Below are positions 26,630 to 38,185 of a stretch of 64,000 nt of DNA, piece by piece. A program made the translations under genes and the position numbers. Source of the DNA: Liolophura sinensis (lineage: Eukaryota > Mollusca > Polyplacophora > Chitonida > Chitonidae). Position 1 is the first letter of the stretch. Each line of letters opens with the position of its first letter. The notes beneath the pieces were generated by a model. The model ran no database searches. It was not told the origin of the DNA and worked only from the letters and a program-made list of their open reading frames with translations. The stretch is from NCBI RefSeq assembly GCF_032854445.1, contig NC_088304.1, positions 26,177,704 through 26,241,703 on the forward strand. The letters run 5' to 3'.

Positions 26630-27476
26630 CATGCATATATTGGAATCTAACTTTCCGACAAGTGATCTAACATTCTGGCAGAGCGATCTAATCTTTTGAC
26701 AGAGTGATGTAACCTCCTGACAGAGTGATCTAACGTCCTGATAGAGCGACCTAACATTCTGACAGAGCCATCTACCATTCTGAGAGATAGATCTTACCTT
26801 ATGACAGAGCGATCTCGCATTCCAACAGAGCGATCTAACGTTTTGACAGAGCGATCTAACCTTCCAAAATAGTGATCCTACCTTATGACAGAGCGACCTA
26901 ACCTTCTGACAGATCAATCTAACATTCTGACAGAGCGGCATAACATTCTGACACAGCGACGTAACATTTTTACAGAGCGATCTCGCCTTCCGACAGAGCT
27001 ACTTAACATACTTACAGAGAGATCTCACCTTATAACCGAGCTACCAAACATTCCGACACAGCGATCTTGCCTTCTGACAGAGCTACCTAACATTCCGATA
27101 AAACGATCTAACATTTTCAAACAGAGCGATCTAACCTTCTGACAGAGTGATCCAACATTCTGAGAGAGCGACCTGACATTCTAACAGGGCGATCTAACTT
27201 TCTGACAGAGCAATCTAACCTTCTGACAGAGTGATGCAACGTTCTGATAGAGCGAATTAGCTTTCTGACAAAGCGATCTAACCTTCCGACAGAGCGACCT
27301 AACATTGTAACATGGCGATCTAACCTTCTCACATAGCGATCTAACCTTCTCACAGAGTGATGTAACCTTCTGACACCGTGATCCAGCATTCTGATAGAGC
27401 TATCTAACATTTTGACAGAGCGATCCAACGTTATGACAAAGCGAGCTAATCTTCTGACAGTGATATAACACTGAGA
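26630..27476. repeat. 21-bp tandem array, main block (about 40 copies)
   Basis: The consensus agcgatctaaccttctgaca plus one base recurs about every 21 bases with scattered substitutions and occasional gaps. Because 21 is divisible by three, several frames on both strands translate to heptapeptide repeats: on the minus strand SVRRLDR-like (27117-27485) and SLCQNVR-like (26600-26941), and on the plus strand NILTERS-like (26885-27142). No signal peptide, splice context or known protein is visible, so it is called a satellite. Confidence 0.9.
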
Positions 27477-27477
27477 C

Positions 27478-27569
27478 TTATTCATTTATGTGATTGTTAT
27501 TTTACGCTGTATTCAAGAAGATTTCACTAATACAACGGCGATCAGCATTATGGCCGGAGACCTTCCCAA
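27478..27569 (-). mobile_element. Family 1 SINE fragment splitting the 21-bp array
   Basis: tgattgttattttacgctgt, then atttcactaatacaacggcg and atcagcattatggccgga, a minus-oriented SINE 3' half. The 21-bp periodic DNA resumes directly after it. Confidence 0.75.
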
Positions 27570-27960
27570 GTTTGTAGCAGACGGCTCTACTCTTGTAGCA
27601 GAGCAGTCCAGCCTTGTCGTTCGGTTTAACTTGTTACTTGACAGACTTGTGGTGTAATTGTCTGTTCTTGTAGTAGGATACAGCTGTGTAGGATGATGCC
27701 CTTGGGCTTTGCATCAAGAAAGGATGTCCGTCTTAAGCCATGTAGCCGAGCAATCAAACCTTTTGGCAAGATGGCATAAACCATGTAGCAGAGTGGTCCA
27801 ACTTTGTAGCAGATCTGTTTATACTTGGAACAGACTGGTTCTTCTCAGTCGCAAAATGACCTAGCGTTTTGTCGTCGCGTTCAATCCTTGTGCCAGAACA
27901 GTTAGCCTTACAGCAGGATGCATCAAACTCGTAGAACGACTGCACAACATTATGACAGGA
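27570..27960. repeat. 21-bp array, degenerate far block
   Basis: Units such as catgtagcagagtggtccaa (+c), tttgtagcagatctgtttat (+a) and cttgtgccagaacagttagc (+c) follow one another exactly 21 bases apart between about 27780 and 27945, although their sequences have drifted far from the main block. Confidence 0.7.
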
Positions 27961-27962
27961 TG

Positions 27963-28179
27963 GTTTATTTATTTATTTATTTGATTGGTGTACTCAAGAG
28001 TATTTCCTTTATACGACGGTGGTCAGCATTATTGTGGGAGGAAACCAGACAGAATCGGGGGCAAACCCACGATCATCCGCAAGATGCTGGAAGAACGTCC
28101 CACTTACGTCCGGAGAGGAAGTCAGCATGAGCGACCGCATGGGTGAGGGGTTTTCGGGTCATTGCGCGATGCAGTGCGG
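27963..28179 (-). mobile_element. Family 1 SINE, near full-length, minus orientation
   Basis: A ttta tail, ttgattggtg (followed by a short deletion), gtactcaagagtatttcctt, gggcaaacccacgatcatcc, gtccggagaggaagtcagca, ending at cattgcgcgatgcagtgcgg. It abuts the end of the 21-bp array. Confidence 0.85.
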
Positions 28180-31100
28180 TCTTCTTTGAAACGTTGGCAG
28201 ATCCTTGTATTTCAGTCTTTCCTTGTAAATGATCACTCCCAATGCCGAGATTTAAATATGGTGCTGTCTTAAAGGAACTCGTGGCACTGACATCTGAATT
28301 AACACCTCATTCGATTACACTATACTGACGCCACGCCAACCACTGTATAGTCTATCTCATTTATATACAGCTGCAATTAAGAAACGATCTATGTAGACGG
28401 CTGAACTGACACTTCAACCATTTACCGTATACTGACACCAGGCTAACCACCATTTAGTTTGTCCCTTTGTGCTAATGCCCTAGTCATGATAATACCAAGA
28501 TGGACGGTTGTTAAAGGTCTTAGGTATTATTCGACTCGAGAATCCAAGTGTTCAGGATACTCGCAAATTATCGGGAATTGACAACTAGGAACATTGAGGA
28601 CAAAAAAGCATCAACATAGTAGGCACAAAAATGATGCTGAGGTGAAACCCTAAGCAAACATACACACGGAAACGTAAGCAGACATGTCTGGTTGTACCTT
28701 TGTAATTTCACATCAGTTTTCACTCCTTCCGCGGGAACGGACGAACTGTAAATTTATTCTTTCTATTTAACACTCCGACTTGCAGATTTTCGCCTAGCCG
28801 CAAACACTTTCAGCACCATGCCCCAAAGCGATATGGTCGCTAAGCTGCGAGCATTCCACAGACGTATAATGTCATTAAGATCTCTTACTCACACGGCTTC
28901 TTACACTTCCATTTGAATGAGTGAAAGGGACGCACTCTCACTGAATCAAATGTACATATCGAGTACTTACTTCTCGCACAATAAACATCGCTTAGCCCCT
29001 AACTCTGTTCCATTATTAGTACATTATTGATCTTTCGGCTGGCTGGGATCGTCTTCTCCTCAGGCTGAGCACGTCTGTCTCTCATTATCCTTAGCATAGC
29101 CGGAGAATCACCTGTCCCGTACTGCTCCATTAGCAGACAACAATTTACCGCCAGAACATTAGGAGACGACACCCACAGTAGGACGTCTGCGGCGAGGGGA
29201 ATCCCCGGATCGGTTACGAGCTTGTCACTCAGCTGGGGTCGCCTACAGCACAGATCAGACACACATCTACAACGATCAATAAAATCTCCACGATGTGTGG
29301 ATATCACCGGAGAATAGTCCGTCCCATCAGCCTGATTACCTGTACAACATTAAAATCACAAGAGTAGTCAACGTCGGTAGACAATACAGAAAAGAGATTT
29401 TCAGGAGCGAACAGATTGCACGAGAAACCTTGAATTCTTCTTTTTACTAACCAATATCCGCTTTCACACGAAAGCTATCACCATTTTCAAAGAAGATTAA
29501 GCATCCTGTCATAAAACTTGAATTGATCAAATTTTCGTTTACCTTCAAGTTAACTGTGATAATCCCGCCTTTCATAACAAATTTAAGTCAGAATTCAGAA
29601 ACCAGACATATGAATTATACACGTTACAGTGGGAATAGTGTTTAATATGGCTGCGGACAGTCGCACGATTTGCATTTAGGCACGATTTTTGTTACTATAA
29701 TCAACTCAAACTCATTTTATAAATAAACATAACTTTCTGAAGCTGCAGCGATTGTTTTCCAAAAGCCCAGTCATGTAGTTGGATAATGCCTTTAGCTATT
29801 TGTTATCAACCATAGATCGAATTTCCCTTGCTGATGATGTAAATTTTATTCAGTTTTTATTCTTTTGTTAATTTGTCGATACTAGTTGTTTCATATGATG
29901 GAATTTATACTCCTGCTCTCGGAAAATCTCAAGGTTTTTCCTAAGTAATTACTCGCCGTGTGCCGTCTGTACGCCAGCCTGTATAGAATTCAAATATGAA
30001 GGAATCCCAATCAGACATACGGTTGATTAACTTCATCACGGAAACTCGAGGATAGCTCAGATTTGGCTGCAATAATTACAGATTAATTGTTCGATCAACG
30101 TGTTATAAGGTTGTACTTCCGGTTTTCTTCATCCGAAAATCTTTCTGTTAACTCTTTGTGTTCGCTGATGTGGCCTTCCGAGAACTTCGACGTTTTCAGA
30201 GAATACGTTCCAAAATATTTAAGAAAGCATAACATTATTATCAATGTTATAAAGAATGAGGCGTTTTTTTCGCAGATAGAGCTGAACCCCCAAAATGCCT
30301 AGAACGAAATGCGCGTGTTTTTCTTTTTAAATTGCGTATCATACACAACACTTAATGTATCAGTGGGACATAAATATATGCACCTGCACATAAATCAGCC
30401 AATTTTGTGCCAACCACAAGCGACAAAAAGTCTTCCTTGTGGTTTGGCTTTCCTGTGTCCTAACTGCCTGTGTGTGTGCCATTGATCTTCTAGATGGTTT
30501 CCACTAGAAACTACAGACAAGGAAACTCTTTTAACACGAAGTAAAACTGCACGCCAGATTCCTAATACGACGCGACACAGCATTGTGGGCATTGTATGAA
30601 GAACTGAATATGTCCATTTTGAAATCAGTCTTCAAGTGACTGACATGACTGATAACCTGACGGTGTGTGTTTTTCTTTCGTTGTGTCTTGACGAACAGCT
30701 AAACATTGACTCGATACCTTCAAGGGCATTCCATTCGTGGTAATCAAAGATATGTTGTCCCAAATGTCTTTTACCAACTTTCACTAGCTTCACACTAAAT
30801 TTAATTTAAATAATTAGTGTGTACATACATGGAGCAAAACAAACTATTTGGTGCACAAGGTAAACTATATTTTTCCCACATGTGAAGATATCTTTTAAAA
30901 ATCTTGAATACATTAAAAAACAGTTTTTCAAATAAAATGGTATTAAATATTCGACATCATCATTCCTTTAATTCCACTAATCTTAAAATATGAGGTCTAT
31001 TTGTTGGATATGCGGAAGCGGTTAACAAGATGGGTTGTTTTCCTTGAAGTTGCTAATGTATAGCTGTAAAGGATACACCAGGCTCCACCACTTAAGCGTC

Positions 31101-32971
31101 CCAATTTTGCCGTCTAAATCTTTCCCGGCTATGCTAATCAATCGGGGTTGATGGCTTCACGCCTTGGCTGTTAAGGGCGCCCTGGTGGAGAGAGAAGAAT
31201 CCACGGTCTTCACACGCCCTGACCCTGGTTTTTAACACTTCAGTCGAGCCACGAGACGAGAGCAGATGCGACTGGAACTCTCTAGGGATGGAGGACAGAT
31301 TAATGCGTTCGAGTCGAAAGAACCGTTACATGACAATGCTTTTGTTCAATATCTCAAAATGTCTCAGCACTTGGAGATAGCCAGAAATGGGATTGTTTTC
31401 CCCTCTATTTGCGGACACACTCGGTCTTGTTTGCACTAACAGGATGAGGTGGGAGGGAGGTAGAACAGCCAGCAGACGACTGGCCATTGATTCCGGCTGA
31501 AGTGATACTTTTGTCTCTGGAGTAACCCGTAGCACCCGATGTATCATTTGTGGACTGGAGTCACATTTAATTTGACTGTTGGTTTAACTCTCTGTCACAA
31601 GAGGGCGCTGAAGTGGCGAACAATTGACAGCTCGCCAAGACTGAAGCCTCTTACACCTGCGTGTTGACCTCATCGAACCTTCTCCACATGTATCCAAGCC
31701 TTAGTCTTAGACTACGAGACGTGGGAAGGTCTGCCTGCGACAAAAATAAAAAAAAATACACTTCTGGAGCAAGTGGTGGAATTCACACGAAACGACTTCC
31801 AAAAAAGGATTTAAAGATAAATGAAAAACCCTGGCTTATCTCCGTCTTTTTTTTGGCACATTATTAAACTGTCTACACTGTTTACAATAAAACTAGCAGA
31901 AGCAAATGTCTATACGTGCAACGTCATCCACGATGTGGCAAAGGCAATTACCGAGCGCAAGGGGGTTTGGGAGTAAAGCCAGTCAAAAACATAAAAATAA
32001 AAAACTATTTGACTTGTTCACGTTGAAAACAGTATACATCACTTCTGTTTTTAACCACATCTAATTGCACAACTAAACCCAAGTAATGTTTCTCATGTAC
32101 CGAAGTTGGCATTTTTGTGCGCGCACAAAGCTCTTCGATCTGAGCCTATATCGCCCATTAGCTTGTGTAACCTTCTCCCATGTAATTTGTTAATTTGTGA
32201 CAGTTTTCTTGTAAAACTCAACTCACGTCACTATCAATATCTGTGGATGCTAAATTTAACCCGGGATTTGACATTTCTGCTTTTACGACTTGTCTCCGTG
32301 AGGCCCTCTATCGTGAAATTACGCTAGAAAATAATAATATTAAATCCTTAATCTGAATGTGGATTTCAGATACAAAGGCTTCTAAATATATGCAATTCAA
32401 TAGAAATGTTCACCAGAGGCGAGAGGTACGAGTAAATGAGGATAAGTTTGAGCTAGGTTTGACATTTATGACATTGGTCGCCGGAAGGCTTGCTTAATAC
32501 AATATCAACCTACCTTTAAGGTGCTTGAAATTTTCACGCGAGCTTCCCTCTAAGAAATGGGATTGGATTTGATGGAAGAAGATATGAAATCATTTATCGA
32601 ATTACTGCAGTAAATTATTAACACTTTTGAGGGTTTTTTTTAAATGTTATCTTGAAGAATAGCTCCAAAGTTGAATTGACAGAAAGCAAAGGTTAAATTC
32701 AATCCGTTTTTCACGTGTGGAACTTTTAAACCGAAGGAAAGCACAGATGAACCGGGGGAAACTATCTTGGGTTAGTCCCTTAAAGGGATGCAGAATCGAT
32801 TCCGATTGGCTGGTGTGACAGATAGACAATTTCAGGTTGTGTATTGTCCATGCTGAATTTTAGGTATGGTACATTTATTCAAGTGTGACCAAGGTTGCAA
32901 GATTTAACCCAGGAAAGCCTCTCCCACTGAGCCATCGGCGTCGATTCTGTGTCCCTTTGAACTAGGGACAG

Positions 32972-33066
32972 CTTGGTTTTCTCCCACCACAATGCTGATC
33001 GCCGTCAAATAAGTAAAATTGTCTTGAGTACTGCGCTAAACAACAGTCAGATAAATAAATAAATTA
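32972..33066 (+). mobile_element. Family 1 SINE 3' fragment
   Basis: ctcccaccacaatgctgatc, then gccgtcaaataagtaaaatt, gtcttgagtac and a (aaat)n tail. Confidence 0.7.
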
Positions 33067-33950
33067 AACTGGTGACAAGCTTACAGTTCGAAATTGTATG
33101 CTCTCCCCCCATCCCCGCCACGCGCACACACATACCCTTCCCATCCTTACCCTCACAAAATCCCCACAGAATGGCCATCAGACGGTGTAGTTGCTCAGTT
33201 TACAATTCACTTAATGCTGCATTGTGTCCGTTGAAGAGTTTAACGCCTAACAAAAGCATCGAGTCATTTTGCTAAATCTGAGTACAAAAGAGGTGACTGG
33301 AGATGATCAGAGCTTGTTGGGGCTGAAGTGTGATAAAGGCTATCCTGTGTGATAAATGTCTTTCCTTCATTGGCCCAGATTATCCGCATGCCTTGTTTGG
33401 CTGAATTGTGGGATAAAATAATAGGAAATCACCGGAAATGGACATATTAATTAATTCTTATAAATGCATCAGAACATAAGCGATATTAGAGCACTACCTT
33501 TGTTCTGATTTTCAGCAAAAAGCCTATTTTACGACGTTGGGAGGCTTGATTCATTAAGTTGCCCTAAAAACCGCCCCCTCCACATCATTCTGGCTGTAGC
33601 GGATTACTATCCCAAAGGCCGTTGTCGGCGAATCCCCTCAAGATATCCCATTTTTATTCCAAACAGATCCATTTAATCCATGATAATTGTTCACATTATG
33701 CATGACTGGCCGGAAGGAAATCCAACACTGGTTCCTCGCCCACTCTCGAAAACAATTATCTTATAAACACGTTTCAGACCATGCAGCAGATTCCGGAGAT
33801 TTTTGGTCCAAAATTTACAAGAAAAGATGAATTAACCTTAGTTCTGTTTTAGAACAATCCAAGTTGCCTATGTTTTAACAAATGCGAATCATAATCTCTT
33901 TTATTAGGCGATACAAAATATAAACTTTATCCCAAAACTATCACCACTGT

Positions 33951-34110
33951 TATTTATTTATGTGTATTTATTTATTTGTTTATTTGATTGGTCTTTTACG
34001 AGTACCCATGACCATCAGAATGCTGCTGAAAGACCTTACCACGCACAACCAGAGAGGAAACCAAAGTGTACTTGAACTCACAGCAACCGCAATAGTAACA
34101 GGCTCCTAAT
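33951..34110 (-). mobile_element. Family 1 SINE, internally deleted, minus orientation
   Basis: A ttta tail and tttgattggtcttttacg, then directly cccatgaccatcagaatgct, so the 3' domain is largely deleted. Ends with cttgaactcacagcaaccgc from the tRNA-like head. Confidence 0.7.
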
Positions 34111-34460
34111 TTAGTGCTAAAAATTCTTGTTGCATGTCGATATAAAGTTATAAATTTAGAACTGCTTTTCGTTCCTTGCTATAATGAAACTTGTCATTGG
34201 TCTTACAGATTCACACCTGGATATGACTAAAACTATGGTATGGAAACGTGGGTCACTAATGAATTCTCCTTGAGGAACGACAAACCAGCCCATGCTTGTG
34301 ATCGAGTGTGGCTGGAGAGATCCGTGGTTTCCTTTTGTATCTGTCCGAGTCACTCAGCTTGTAAACCTGACGCCTTGTGAGTTAAATGTAATTGATTACC
34401 AAAGAAAACCTCAAATAAATAAACTGGGTATTAAAGGTGTCATTTCCACATGTATGGATA

Positions 34461-34805
34461 ATTCGATTCAGTAGGCAGTTGGTAGAGCGTCCGCCTCGGG
34501 AGCGGTAGATCCAGGGTCAATCCTGGACGAGTCACGCCTAAGACTTTAAAAGGGGAAGTTGTAACTCCTTCGCTTGGCGTTCAGCCTGAAGGAGATAGTG
34601 CAACGACTGGTTGACCCATATCAGTATAATGGCTTAGGCGGGCAGCTTACTTGCCTCCGGTAAGGCGTCTGAGTGAAGCAGCAATAGATAAAAGAGCGGT
34701 GGAAATCCGTCCTGCAGCAAGGAGTACATTACTTACATCCTAAGGATTCCTTCGTCGTCATATGACAGAAAAATTGTTAAGTACGACGTTAAACCCCAAG
34801 CATTG
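34461..34805 (+). mobile_element. Family 2 SINE, full-length; plus arm of an inverted pair
   Basis: The tRNA-like head has ggcagttggtagagcgtccg (A box), a ccgc/gcgg stem around ctcggga (Pro-like anticodon CGG) and ccagggtcaatcctgg (B box). The 3' end is ttcgtcgtcatatgacagaa, then aagtacgacgttaaacccca. No acceptor stem can form at the tRNA-like part, so it is not a working tRNA gene. A 14-base near repeat (attcga-tcagtag) occurs at 34460 and 34810. Confidence 0.75.
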
Positions 34806-34879
34806 ACTCATTCGACTCAGTAGGGTGTCATGTCTGGTACGTGACTGTGTATGTGTGAGTGGGAATCCGTAGAGTGCAT

Positions 34880-35146
34880 GTAATGTGCCTCCTTGTTGCA
34901 GGACGGATTTCCACCGCTCTTTTATCCAGTGATGCTTCACTGAGACTACTTACTTAACTGCAAGTAAGCCGCCAACCCAAGCCATTATGCTGATACGGGT
35001 CAACCAGTCGTTACACTATCCTTTTAATGCTTAACGCCAAGCGAGGAAGTTACAACTTCTTCTTTTAAGGTGTGACTCGATCCAGGATTGATCCTGGATC
35101 TACCGATCCCGAAGCGAACGCTCTACCAACTGCCTACTGAATCGAA
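34880..35146 (-). mobile_element. Family 2 SINE; minus arm of the inverted pair
   Basis: Complement of the head and body of the 34461 copy: ttgcaggacggatttccacc, gggtcaaccagtcgtt, ggattgatcctggatctacc, gctctaccaactgcctactg. The 3' end is missing or replaced. With the plus arm it forms a long imperfect palindrome with a loop of about 145 bases. Confidence 0.75.
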
Positions 35147-35159
35147 ACTGCGCGATTTA

Positions 35160-35950
35160 CTGTGAATTTGTGATGCCCGCATGTAAAGATAATGTAACTG
35201 TGCAGGAAACCATGTCCATGTGTGACCATAATGTGACTGTGTATGATGTGATGTCCATATGTAAAGATAATGTAACTGTACAGGAAACCATGTCCATGTG
35301 TGACCATAATGTGACTGTATATGGCGTCCATGTTTAAAGATAATTTGACTGTGCAGGAAGTGATGTCCATTTGTGACCATAATTTGACTGCGCAGGAAGT
35401 AATGTCCATGTGTGACTGTAATTTGACTGTGCATGGTGTGATATTCACATGTAAAGATAATCTGACTGCAGGAAGCGGTGTCCATATGTGACTGTGTATG
35501 TGGTGATGGCCACGTAAGAAGATAATGTGATTGCAGAAAGCGATGTCCACGTGTGATTATAATGTGACTGTTTGGTGGGATGTCCACATGTTAAGATAAT
35601 GTAACTGAGAAGGAAGCGATGTACATGTGTGACTATATTGTGGCTGAATGGTGCGATGTCCACATGTTAAGATAATGTAACTGTGAAGGAAGCGAGGTCG
35701 ATGTGTGACTATAATGTGATTGCTTGGTGCGATGTTCACATATTACGATAATGTAACTGAGAAGGAAGCGATGTCAGTGTGTGACTATAGCGTGACTGTA
35801 TGGTGCGATGTTCATATGTTAAGGTAATGTAACTGTGAAGGAAGCGTTGTCGATGTTTTACTGTAATGTGATTGCATGGTGCGATGTTCACTTTCCAAGA
35901 TAATGTAACTGTGAAAGAATCGATGTCGATGTGTGACTATAACACGACTA
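35160..35950. repeat. 39-bp minisatellite with a 78-bp higher-order unit
   Basis: catgtccatgtgtgaccata units alternate with catatgtaaagataatgtaa units. Successive atgtccat starts at 35212, 35251 and 35290 are 39 bases apart. Beyond about 35330 the units vary in length and sequence but the same two words keep alternating to about 35945. 39 is a multiple of three, which explains the overlapping minus-strand frames (35123-35739) reading MDI-, HGH- and HIII-rich repeats; I see no reason to call them genes. Confidence 0.88.
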
Positions 35951-37370
35951 TATAGGCTGTCATGTCTCCATATCAGAATAAGATGAGTGTAGTTAGGCAG
36001 ACAAACAGCTGTTGTTTCTGTGCTTGTTTGCTATCCCCCGATGGTCGGAAAAGGCGTGGGATCCTATCGATGGATAGTAAAGCAGGGAAAAAGCTCTCTT
36101 TACGCCTTCATTCGACAAAGAATTCTTCAAATGACATCAAAACCTGCCTGTCTACAACGCGAAACGGACGTACCACTGCTTTCCAGGGGGAAATCAAAAC
36201 TAATTACAAAATAACCATAATCCGTTAACCTAGTTCCAGTCGCCAGCGCATTAATTATAAATGAATGCACTTATATACGCGGTACTAGTAAATGAATAAT
36301 GAGTAAATGAACTTGACCGCCGTAGACCACTACACTCCCTTAATTATTCTCCTAATCCCTTGCAGTAACATGCATGAACTGAGACACAAAGTTACACTTA
36401 TCCGTTCGTGGTTTGTAGTATAAAACAGACGAATTAGCTCAGCTTGACTCTTTTCAATGACAGTCTGAACTATCTCCGTATTTTATGCAAAACGCGACGT
36501 TTTCCGCCATATGCCCGATCTTTTTTACGCGTTTTTCATCTAATTCCTCTGATTGATGATCCTCTCTTAGCTGCTGAATATATTACTGTGTTCCGATCAA
36601 TGACCAATAATTGTGAAGTGGTAGGCAGGCTGCTGAAGTAGAGAAAAAACACCGCGAGTATGGTCTTATAACTGTGGACCCCCTTAAAGCCAATCCGTCT
36701 GTTACAGTCAAGAGTACAGAACCCGATGCTATAAACTCCAGTGAACGAGAAATCGCTAGGGTAAAACATCGAGTCTGAATAAAAGGCTATAATCAAGAAC
36801 CGCGACCAATCAACAATTATGCATATAACCATTTAATGTCGCGCCCATTAAGTCAGAATGATGGATCGGTATGAATTCGCCTCTCAAATACCGCTTTCGG
36901 AAGGACCAAATTGTTACTCGCAGTCATAAATACATCAGAGAAACAAAAAAAGCCGCCGCAGTTAAAAATTTCCCAACCACCCATTGCATAATATTAACGT
37001 GTTGATTGTGGTAATGGCGTTTGAGTGGCTATATTATAAGAACTGCTCTACTTTACGGATGTTTTAAGTTGTATATTTTTGTTGACTGGATCTCATTAAT
37101 AAGAATAATTGTTTCCAATAGATGTAAATGATTCGAAAATAGTTGCTCGAGTTAATGAAGGTTTTTGCATAAATTATTAGTAGACGGGAGCGAATTTCAT
37201 GGTATTTTTGAAAACAGTAAAATTATAGTCCTTTAATTTTCTACTTTCTAGAGGGGCCTCTGTAATGTACATCTTACATTAAATTTACTGTGGTCTATTA
37301 TGCTATAGTAGAAAAACATTAGAACCGACTAATGGACAAAACGCAGAAACGTATATTCCTCAGATACACG

Positions 37371-37385
37371 TATTTGTTTATTTAG

Positions 37386-37424
<39 letters not shown>

Positions 37425-37635
37425 CTTACTTATTTATGATCTGGTGTTTAACGCCTTGTTCAGGGATTTTTCACAAATAAATACGACCGCAGTTAAGTAT
37501 GGGGGAAGGAATCCGGGGAAACCTGGTAGACCTTTCCACGTGTTAGCGAAGAGGAACGTGTATGATCTGGACTTGAACAGTGAATGCACTGGTGAGAGGC
37601 TCACGAGTCATTATGTTTCGCTAACATGCTAACCC
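37371..37635 (-). mobile_element. Family 1 SINE variant, minus orientation, with a long ttta tail
   Basis: A ttta run (37381-37436), then ggtgtttaacgccttgttca, ggggaaacctggtagacctt, a head-like ggtgagaggctcacgagtca and cgctaacatgctaaccc. More diverged than most copies. Confidence 0.7.
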
Positions 37636-37807
37636 CTGGGATAGTCCCCGCCCACGCCCCCAACACACACACACACCACCAGCAAGTATCTTAGACAATT
37701 TCTATATAACTTGGCCGACTTAACGACACCTCTTAAAATATTTAGTCGATAATCGTTCATTTAACGTTTGTTGCAATCGTTACAGCTATAGCATCCCACG
37801 TTTGGAA

Positions 37808-37902
37808 AGTTCTACATTTAAAAAGGACAGAGTTCTACATTTAAAAAGGACAGAGTTCTACATTTAAAAAGGACAGAGTTCTACATTTAAAAAGGACAGA
37901 GT
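37808..37902. repeat. 23-bp tandem repeat, four identical copies
   Basis: ttctacatttaaaaaggaca (+gag) starts at 37810, 37833, 37856 and 37879. The copies are identical, suggesting recent expansion or gene conversion. Confidence 0.95.
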
Positions 37903-38185
37903 CAGGAGGAAACAAGGTACAGTCAGGTGGAAACAACACAGAACTAGGAGAAAACGGTAGAACCAGGTGGAAACAACACATTACCTTTAGGAAACAACGC
38001 AGAGTCAGGCCTAAACAATACAGATCCAGGTGAAAACAACGCTGATCCAGGAGGAAACAACGCAGAGGCAGGAGGAAACAACACAGATCCAGGCGGAAAC
38101 AACTCAGAGCCAGGAGGAAACAACGTAGAGTCATGAGCAAACAACGTAGAACCAGGAAGAAACAGCGCAGAGCCAGGAGTAAAAC
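37903..38185. repeat. 21-bp tandem array, about 13 copies
   Basis: The consensus ccaggaggaaacaacgcaga (+g) repeats every 21 bases and adjoins the 23-bp array. On the minus strand it reads as the heptapeptide ALFPPGS over about 60 residues (37944-38144), with no start context or splice sites that would make it a gene. Confidence 0.9.

Noticed and set aside
34466-34540. Possible tRNA-Pro gene
   Set aside because: A- and B-box-like segments and a CGG anticodon loop are present, but no acceptor stem forms, and the sequence is the head of a SINE with a second inverted copy nearby.
35123-35739. Overlapping minus frames up to 154 codons
   Set aside because: They translate the 39-bp minisatellite, whose period is divisible by three, so stops are avoided without selection.
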